Assembly: GCA_002427735.1 (NCBI GenBank)
Contig: DIYP01000014.1
Coordinates: 186,001-250,000 of the forward strand
Direction of reading: 5' to 3'
DNA length: 64,000 bases
Origin: Flavobacteriales bacterium UBA6051
Lineage (GTDB): Bacteria > Bacteroidota > Bacteroidia > Flavobacteriales_D > Crocinitomicaceae
The notes under the pieces are model-generated. The model ran no database searches. It was not told the DNA's origin and was given only the letters and a program-made list of their open reading frames with translations. Numbering within the stretch: the first letter of the stretch is position 1; each line of letters begins with the position of its first letter. This document shows positions 60,101 to 64,000 of the stretch, piece by piece. The position numbers and the translations under genes were made by a program.

Positions 60101-62425
60101 GTGAGTGCATCTACAATAGGAGGTCCGTACACTGTGACTTACACGACAAACGGTGCATGTCCTAATTTAGCGACATTTGATGTTTCAATAACAGCGCTGG
60201 ATGACGCCTCGTTTAACTATTCAGCGGCGGCATACTGTGTGAATGATGTTGATCAAACGCCAACGATTACTGGTGTAGCCGGTGGAACATTTACAAGTGC
60301 ACCAGGTGGTCTGTCAATCAACGCATCGACTGGTGTGATTAACGTAAGTGGTTCTACTCCTGGAACATATACAGTGACGTACACAACAACTGGAACATGT
60401 TCGAATAGTTCCAATGTTTCGGTGACGATTAATGCTTTAGATGATGCTTCGTTTAATTACTCGGCAGCAGCTTATTGTGTGAATGATGTTGATCAAACAC
60501 CGACAATTACTGGTCTAGCCGGAGGAACGTTTACAAGTGCACCAGCAGGTTTGTCTATTAATGCTACGACAGGTATTATTAATGTAAGTGGTTCTACTCC
60601 TGGAACGTATACAGTGACATATACAACAGTCGGAACTTGTTCCAATTCAAGCGATGTTTCCGTAACTATTAATGCGCTTGAAGATGCATCGTTCAGTTAT
60701 GCAGCGGCATTGTATTGTGCAGATGCTTCTGATCCTTCTCCAACAATTACGGGTGTTTCTGGAGGAACGTTCACGAGTGCTCCTGCTGGACTGAGTATTG
60801 ATGCTTCGACAGGAGTTATCGATTTAAGTACTTCTACTGCGGGAACTTATACGGTCACTTATACTACAGCAGGCGCTTGTGCAAATAGTTCGGATGTAAT
60901 GGTTGAAGTTGTCGCAAATCCTACATTAACGATTACGAACCCAGCAGCTGTTTGTACTCCAGGAACAGCAGATTTAACTGACCCAGCCGTTACAGCTGGA
61001 AGTGATCCGGGAACATTAACATACTGGCAGGATGCATTAGCTACAATGAGTGTAGTGACTCCTGGAGCGGTTGGTGCAGGTACGTACTATATCCAACTAG
61101 AGAATTTAAATGGTTGTACCACTATTCAACCTGTAACTGTTTCTGTCAATGCACTTCCTAATGTTACTGCATCGAATAACGGACCGGTTTGTTCTGGAAC
61201 ATCATTATTGCTTGATGAAACCGGAGGAGATGCTGTGGCATGGTCTTGGTCCACATCGGGTGGTGCAGCGATCATAACAAATACTGATCAATCGCCAACT
61301 GTGAATAGTGCAGTTGACGGTGAAGTATTTACTGTGGTTGTTACTGATGCAAATGGATGTACCAACTCTGCGACAACGACTGTTTCGATTATTCCACAAC
61401 CTATGATAGACCCAATTGCAGATGTGACGGTGTGTGATGCATATTACTTGCCAGCGATAACTGGTATAAACCTTACCGGAGGTGAGTCATTCTATGATGA
61501 TTCACAAGCAAATGGAGGAACTGCGCTTTCCGTTGGAGATGCAATTTCCAGTTCTCAGACGATTTATATATTCGATGGTAACGGTACTTGTTCAAATGAA
61601 ATAAGTTTTGTTGTAACAGTTAATCCAACACCTACCGTTACGAGTATATCTGGTGGTGCAGAGTATTGTGTTGGAGATCCTATAGCGGATATTGAGGTTG
61701 AAGTAACGGGAACGCCGAACTGGACTATCAATTACACGTTAGACGGAGTGGCTCAAAGCGCAACGGGAGGAGCGAGCCCCGTGTCTCTAGGAAACGCACC
61801 TGGTGTTTATTTGTTACTGGATGTGAGTGACGCGAATTGCGCTGGTGTGGCTTCAGGAATGGATTCAATCATTGTTCATCCATATCCGCTTGAACCACTT
61901 GCTGGAACAGATGAGACATACTGTACAACTTCTGTCTTTAATGATATGACAGCTTCTGGTTCTGGTGGTACATTGACTTGGTATTCTGATGCTGGTCTGA
62001 CGGATGTTTTGACAACAGGTCCAACATTAACACCATCCAATACTGAAGGAATTACGACGTACTATGTAACTGAAACGGCAAATGGTTGTGAAGGTCCGGC
62101 AAGTATGGTTGTTATTACAGTTGAAGACTGTGAAGTGATCATTCCTACAGCCTTTACTCCAGACGGTGATTTAGTAAATGATATGTGGGAAATTCTTTAC
62201 TTAGATACGAATTACCCAGAGAACATCGTTAGAGTTTATAACAGATGGGGAAGTTTGATTTTTGAGCACGAGGCAAATGCGTCAAATCCATATAGTTCGA
62301 ATATGTGGGATGGAACGTATCAGGGACAACCATTACCGGTTGGATCTTACTACTTCGTTATTGACTTTAATGATGGAGGAGCAGAGCCTCAAAAAGGTAC
62401 TGTCTCGATTATTTTGAATGACTAA
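54188..62425 (+). CDS. Giant T9SS type B repeat adhesin
   Basis: A 2745-aa surface protein; ATG 54200 may be the real start, giving a cleaner signal peptide (MRSTKIFLLTAF). Order: Gly-rich beta-helix-like region with G/N runs (about 25-600), a first block of seven 80-residue repeats (668-1224, the seventh degenerate), two SprB-type repeats (TLTDENCGAGDGSIV and VTDPTCAGDCDGSIT), a jelly-roll domain (about 1376-1597), a Big_2-like domain, a second block of seven repeats (1685-2240), several PKD-like domains, and a CHU_C C-terminus (IPTAFTPDGD, VYNRWGSLIF, WDGTYQG). Likely an adhesin or gliding-related protein. Confidence 0.9.
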   Translation: MLLVMRSTKIFLLTAFCAGIIQLGYSQRGKEGDATIATTNNIVNTYTYLTADAGPGIGGGLSITVNDAAMTGGAFGAPLAAGDLIMIIQMQGANMNNDGVFAGPNPGQYSVPNCFTWFNNWFDHAEVWGSIGAAACGTWGAYNNSGKYEQIEVLSAAGSTIQLQCALENNYTASGHVQVVRVPRYNNLTLTATGNAIVPSLWNGQTGGVVAIEVDQVLDLNAGATISASATGFRGGQVDAVGQTGSWMNTTGVTFLGAGNPIEGSEKGESIYGFYTEYDAIFSRYGISAATNGGGGAGFQNAGGGGGSNIYTGGLRYTGTGTPDQGPGGAYTPAWNLDISFPPDPNPDVLNPGTPHLLMTPIGTNVSPGGGRGGYSLADDPTPPNPLTVGPRNAAWLGDARKSNGGLGGHPLVYDPTRIFFGGGGGAGDQDSGQGGSGGRGGGLVYITNYGSITGSGSIEANGADGGSSGPFQGNDGAGGGGAGGWIHIENATAIPASIQLNAVGGDGGDMVHTTFGFGIDEASGPGGSGTGGAIAYNSGAPTENVSAGANGVVTTDHPTQMMANFPPNGATNGSAGVSGLAAPFYDLVATNASICGGNTANLSVAVQGSLPSGGTVTWYDQQFGGSSVNTGLTYTTPVLAATTTYWVGVCPNGGQFRVPVTVTVNTLDDASFSYASNTYCSSDPDPTPTITGLAGGSFSGPAGLVINATTGEIDLSASTVGGPYTITYTTVGPCPNSSTFDVSITALDDASFSYASASYCTSESDPTPTITGETGGTFSAPAGLSINASTGVIDLSASTVGGPYTVTYTTTAPCANSATFDVTINALDDASFTYASGSYCTSEVDPTPTITGEPGGTFTAPAGLSINASTGVIDLSASTPGGPYAVTYTTNAPCANSATFDVTITALDDASFTYAAASYCTSDADPTPTITGEPGGTFTAPAGLSINASTGVIDVSASTIGGPYTVTYTTNAPCANSATFDVTITGLDDASFSYSATSYCTNDSDPTPTITGEPGGTFTAPAGLSINASTGVIDVSASTVGGPYTVTYTTNAPCTNSATFDVTINAVDDASFSYSAAAYCANEVDPAAIITGTAGGAFTSAPGGLVINAGTGLIDLSASTPGSYTVTYTTAGVCPASSNVAVTVNAVEDASFTLTATCVGGTATITGTTGGTFAFNPAPGDGATINPTTGAVTNGTLGNTYFVEYTTGGACSASSIQSVTAATDLAYNATLTDENCGAGDGSIVLTASGGDGGPYQYSITGGAPYSNPGNFTGLSANTYNISVLDNSGCEVTGTESLSSTGGPSIDNVAVTDPTCAGDCDGSITITVSGGTPPYSYQWFDAGMNPIGTDSPTLSGQCAGSYSVEVTDAGGGGGTFWLEDFGTDAGCANQNQLATTAIPVNGAWTQTITAGEGAVPNQWFISATEAFTGTGNCGDGCLGNPALTNQTLHVGSLGVGLCPTGDCGAAYNAGGNGETHKRIESPVIDCSGQTGITLTFEYMHFGETGTDAASLLYYDGATWTGLAVPLPQGACCGGPCGGLLTQGQWSPVPYSITLPASANNNPNVQIGFSWDNNANNSGADPSFAVDDITLSVTSGGGCPAFANATLTDPAAPTIMGNTPICVNGTVTLTGSGTPDPTTPWSSSAPGVATITSGGLVTGISAGTSTITYTDDNGCQITEVVTVNALDDASFSYGASSYCQSDPDPTPTITGLAGGTFSAPAGLSINASTGVIDVSASTIGGPYTVTYTTSGACPNSATFDVSITALDDASFNYSAASYCVNDADPTPTITGVAGGTFASAPGGLSINASTGAIDVSASTPGAYTVTYTTSGTCANSSNVAVTINALDDATFNYSAAAYCSNDVDPTPTITGLAGGTFSSTAGLSINTTTGEIDVSASTPNTYTVTYTTNGACPNSSNVSVTVNALDDATFTYGSNSYCQGDPDPTPTITGLAGGTFSAPAGLSINASTGVIDVSASTIGGPYTVTYTTNGACPNLATFDVSITALDDASFNYSAAAYCVNDVDQTPTITGVAGGTFTSAPGGLSINASTGVINVSGSTPGTYTVTYTTTGTCSNSSNVSVTINALDDASFNYSAAAYCVNDVDQTPTITGLAGGTFTSAPAGLSINATTGIINVSGSTPGTYTVTYTTVGTCSNSSDVSVTINALEDASFSYAAALYCADASDPSPTITGVSGGTFTSAPAGLSIDASTGVIDLSTSTAGTYTVTYTTAGACANSSDVMVEVVANPTLTITNPAAVCTPGTADLTDPAVTAGSDPGTLTYWQDALATMSVVTPGAVGAGTYYIQLENLNGCTTIQPVTVSVNALPNVTASNNGPVCSGTSLLLDETGGDAVAWSWSTSGGAAIITNTDQSPTVNSAVDGEVFTVVVTDANGCTNSATTTVSIIPQPMIDPIADVTVCDAYYLPAITGINLTGGESFYDDSQANGGTALSVGDAISSSQTIYIFDGNGTCSNEISFVVTVNPTPTVTSISGGAEYCVGDPIADIEVEVTGTPNWTINYTLDGVAQSATGGASPVSLGNAPGVYLLLDVSDANCAGVASGMDSIIVHPYPLEPLAGTDETYCTTSVFNDMTASGSGGTLTWYSDAGLTDVLTTGPTLTPSNTEGITTYYVTETANGCEGPASMVVITVEDCEVIIPTAFTPDGDLVNDMWEILYLDTNYPENIVRVYNRWGSLIFEHEANASNPYSSNMWDGTYQGQPLPVGSYYFVIDFNDGGAEPQKGTVSIILND
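56189..57850 (+). repeat. First block of seven 240-bp repeats in the adhesin
   Basis: Units start LDDASFxYxxxxYC and continue DPTPTITGxxGGTF, PAGLSINASTGVIDLSAS and GPYTVTYTT. Starts near 56189, 56429, 56669, 56909, 57149, 57389 and 57629 show an exact 240-bp period; the last has lost its middle. Confidence 0.88.
59240..60910 (+). repeat. Second block of seven 237-240-bp repeats in the adhesin
   Basis: The same unit as the first block, beginning near 59240, 59480, 59720 and 59957; the two units near 60200-60680 (both SYCVNDVDQTP-like) are almost identical in protein, pointing to recent duplication or conversion. Confidence 0.88.
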
Positions 62426-62428
62426 TGC

Positions 62429-62451
62429 CTATCTACTGTGACTGTAGATAG
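62429..62451 (+). other. Perfect 8-bp hairpin in the gap before the SiaB-like gene
   Basis: CTATCTAC-TGTGACT-GTAGATAG with no T-run, lying between the adhesin stop and the ATG at 62457. It may be a processing site or may shield the start codon. Confidence 0.55.
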
Positions 62452-62456
62452 TAAAT

Positions 62457-63041
62457 ATGACCAGTATTGACAAAAGTATAACGGCTGCTGAGATCCGAGA
62501 GATTTTCCAGAATCGGCATGATAGCTTTGAGTCTGAAGACGGACGTAAGGTATTGATATCGCATTTTGGAACGTTTTCTCAGGATCTCGTAAGTAGCCTT
62601 TCCAGCAATACAGAAGAGTTGTTGATTTCCTCAGGAGACAAGCGTATGGTTGTAAAACGTTTGTTTTCCATCTTGATCGAAGGATTACAAAATATACGAT
62701 TACATGGTGAAACCGATTATTCTGGCCGACAATTGGGGTATCTGATTGTGGCACGAGGTAAAAAAGACTATCGTGTGATAATGGCAAACATCATCAATCC
62801 AGATGATCAGGATAAAGTGGAAAAGTACCTTGAGGATATCAATCATTACTCAGCAGCTGAGTTGAAAGAAACATATCTCTCTGTTCTGACGAATGAATTT
62901 TTAAGTCAGAAAGGAGGCGCCGGTCTTGGATTCATTACCACCAGAATGAAATCTGGAAATCCTTTACGGCATAGCTTTTATGCGCTGAAGAACGACAAGA
63001 TGCTATTTACATTCGATGTTCAGGTCGATCGGGCATTATGA
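62457..63041 (+). CDS. SiaB-like (DUF6272) protein kinase family protein
   Basis: A 194-aa cytoplasmic protein resembling the SiaB group, small HATPase-type kinases of partner-switching signalling. ILIEGLQNIRLHGE (about 75-88) fits the Asn-containing N box and GGAGLGFITTRM (about 157-168) the G box of the ATP site. In Pseudomonas, SiaB phosphorylates an anti-sigma-antagonist-like protein controlling aggregation; here no SiaA/SiaC partner is next to it. Its position right after a giant adhesin gene suggests control of surface attachment, which is inference. Confidence 0.7.
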   Translation: MTSIDKSITAAEIREIFQNRHDSFESEDGRKVLISHFGTFSQDLVSSLSSNTEELLISSGDKRMVVKRLFSILIEGLQNIRLHGETDYSGRQLGYLIVARGKKDYRVIMANIINPDDQDKVEKYLEDINHYSAAELKETYLSVLTNEFLSQKGGAGLGFITTRMKSGNPLRHSFYALKNDKMLFTFDVQVDRAL

Positions 63042-63052
63042 CCGAAATCATT

Positions 63053-63081
63053 TTTGGAATTAAAAAAGTTTGGTATATTTG
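63053..63081 (+). promoter_or_regulatory. Promoter of the Cys/Lys-rich small gene
   Basis: TTTG (63053-63056), 17 bases, TATATTTG (63074-63081); transcription should begin inside the palindrome that follows. Confidence 0.65.
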
Positions 63082-63098
63082 TTTAGAATTATTCTAAA
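63082..63098. promoter_or_regulatory. Perfect palindrome, probable metalloregulator operator
   Basis: TTTAGAAT-T-ATTCTAAA, 8-1-8, begins right after the -7 element and ends two bases before the ATG. Its form resembles operators of Fur/DtxR-type metal repressors; the assignment is inference. Confidence 0.6.
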
Positions 63099-63100
63099 TA

Positions 63101-63229
63101 ATGAATCAATCGTCACTCATACCGGCACAGTTCAATGATCAATTATGTGCGGTTTCTTGCAAGAAAAAAAAATGCTGTAAGAAGTATAAAAAGAATGGAG
63201 TGAATTGTAAAAAGTGTCCAAAGCTTTAA
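63101..63229 (+). CDS. Cys/Lys-rich 42-aa small protein
   Basis: A 42-codon ORF, too short for most gene callers, with six Cys and about 13 Lys: a hydrophilic start (MNQSSLIPAQFNDQL) and then CAVSCKKKKCC, KKYKKNG and NCKKCPKL. The CxxxC, CC and CxxC spacing suggests binding of a metal ion or cluster; the Lys residues suggest contact with nucleic acid or membrane. It has a near-perfect promoter and an operator-like palindrome, and the next gene starts 12 bases after its stop. No known family comes to mind. Confidence 0.6.
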   Translation: MNQSSLIPAQFNDQLCAVSCKKKKCCKKYKKNGVNCKKCPKL

Positions 63230-63240
63230 TTCTTCTGTAA

Positions 63241-63912
63241 GTGATTGAGCAACTACCATATTGGATGAATGTGCTCTTCATTGTTACAACTGCTTTAACC
63301 CTTGTTTTCTTCTTTTTAGCTAACGGTCGATCTTGGCCTCCGATCATCTTAATTCTCACTTGGTCACTCATTCATTCTGTACTTGCTTATCAAGGCTTCT
63401 ATTTAGATACTTCGTCCATTCCTCCGAGATTCGCGTTTGTGCTAATTCCAGCAACAATATTCATTATTTATGCATTGAGGAAAACTACTCGCCAAAGGAC
63501 ACTTGAAAAGCGTAATATGTTTTTTAGCACGCTGCTCCATGTGGTTCGTATTCCAGTGGAGATTATTCTTTATTATCTTTTTGTGCATGAAATGATTCCT
63601 GATATTTTGACCTTTGAAGGTCGAAACTTTGATATACTAGCCGGTGCGACAGCTCCTTTGATTGCGTTGCTTGTTTATCTTCATAGAATTAGTAAACAGA
63701 TGCTTCTTGCCTGGAACATAATTTGCCTTGCATTGGTGACCTTTGTAATGATCAATGGCATACTCTCTTCTGAGTTGCCATTTCAACAATTTGCTTTTGA
63801 TATGCCGAATAGGGGGATGTTGTATTTTCCATACATATTGTTACCAGCAACTATCGTCCCCATAGTTATATATACGCACATTACGGATATTGTTAAGTTG
63901 CTAAAGAAGTAG
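63241..63912 (+). CDS. Multi-spanning membrane protein of unknown function
   Basis: A 223-aa integral membrane protein from GTG 63241 with about seven hydrophobic helices (for example VLFIVTTALTLVFFF, FVLIPATIFIIYAL, IILYYLFVHEMI, YFPYILLPATIVPIVIY). No motif recognised. It lies 12 bases after the Cys/Lys-rich ORF, so the palindrome probably controls both. Confidence 0.65.
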   Translation: MIEQLPYWMNVLFIVTTALTLVFFFLANGRSWPPIILILTWSLIHSVLAYQGFYLDTSSIPPRFAFVLIPATIFIIYALRKTTRQRTLEKRNMFFSTLLHVVRIPVEIILYYLFVHEMIPDILTFEGRNFDILAGATAPLIALLVYLHRISKQMLLAWNIICLALVTFVMINGILSSELPFQQFAFDMPNRGMLYFPYILLPATIVPIVIYTHITDIVKLLKK

Positions 63913-63928
63913 TACAATTCTACCTTTG
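63898..63928 (+). promoter_or_regulatory. Promoter of the SUI1/YciH gene
   Basis: TTG (63898-63900), 20 bases, TACCTTTG (63921-63928), 18 bases before the ATG. Confidence 0.65.
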
Positions 63929-63946
63929 TACAAATCTTTAAAAGCG

Positions 63947-64000
63947 ATGGCAAAGAAGAAAAAAAAGTATGTAGTATATTCTACCAACCCGGACTTTGAT
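63947..64000 (+). CDS. SUI1/YciH-family translation factor (N-terminal part)
   Basis: An ATG at 63947 opens a frame running off the window: MAKKKKKYVVYSTNPDFD. The Lys-rich start followed by VVYSTNP is the usual beginning of Bacteroidota YciH/SUI1 proteins, small eIF1-like factors that affect start-site fidelity. Only 18 residues are visible, so this rests on that pattern. Confidence 0.6.
   Translation, partial: MAKKKKKYVVYSTNPDFD

Overview
The window reads as a chromosomal segment of a Bacteroidota bacterium, most likely Flavobacteriales and possibly near the Crocinitomicaceae/Fluviicola group (inference; there is no rRNA to test it). The signs are five proteins with type IX secretion (T9SS) C-terminal sorting domains (two of them gliding-type CHU_C, one only a C-terminal fragment), a fused SecDF, promoters of the Bacteroidota type TTG-N19-21-TAnnTTTG, few Shine-Dalgarno sequences, very short leaders, and AT-rich, densely packed genes.

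Layout. 1-9.3 kb: the tail of a T9SS cargo, a GT2 glycosyltransferase, a HAD phosphatase, a MORN-repeat protein, a lipoprotein, a GT4 glycosyltransferase, a lipoprotein copy of the SecD periplasmic domain, and then secDF. 9.3-15.6 kb: a TonB-dependent receptor directly abutting a TPR/coiled-coil adenylate cyclase, and a convergent exonuclease/GIY-YIG nuclease. 15.7-26.4 kb: a ten-repeat surface protein, an HTH regulator, a phosphatase cluster, a padR-pspC pair, two small unknown genes and an arylsulfotransferase-like secreted protein. 26.4-27.3 kb: tRNA-Pro(GGG), a tRNA-like structured element sharing the tRNA 3' end, and an AT-rich orphan gene; this is the most accessory-looking part. 27.3-36.9 kb: sucD, an FKBP/TraB/methyltransferase/pRiA4b-like run, cca, an alpha/beta hydrolase, trmD with a Sua5-like gene, and an M14 peptidase. 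37-44.4 kb: a PNGase F-like T9SS cargo with a LamG insertion, an acyltransferase, lhgO and an AI-2E family permease.

44.5-50.5 kb is a sulfur amino-acid unit: a SAM-I (S-box) riboswitch, then a 35-codon leader ORF ending in four consecutive Cys codons, then metX, hom, an OsmC-like gene and a metZ-type sulfhydrylase, followed by two FKBP isomerases. This gives homoserine synthesis, O-acetylation and sulfhydrylation in one unit, apparently sensed both as SAM and as charged tRNA-Cys. 50.5-54.1 kb: a beta-barrel protein, folD, a flavoprotein reductase without its redox cysteines, and a YkgJ-type cysteine-cluster protein. 54.2-62.4 kb: a 2.7-kilo-residue repeat adhesin. 62.4-64 kb: a SiaB-like protein, a 42-residue Cys/Lys-rich ORF behind a perfect palindromic operator, a membrane protein, and the start of a SUI1/YciH factor.

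The most promising undescribed items are the Cys-tail leader ORF stacked on the SAM riboswitch, the detached SecD-domain lipoprotein near secDF, the palindrome-controlled Cys/Lys-rich small protein, and the tRNA-like element behind tRNA-Pro.
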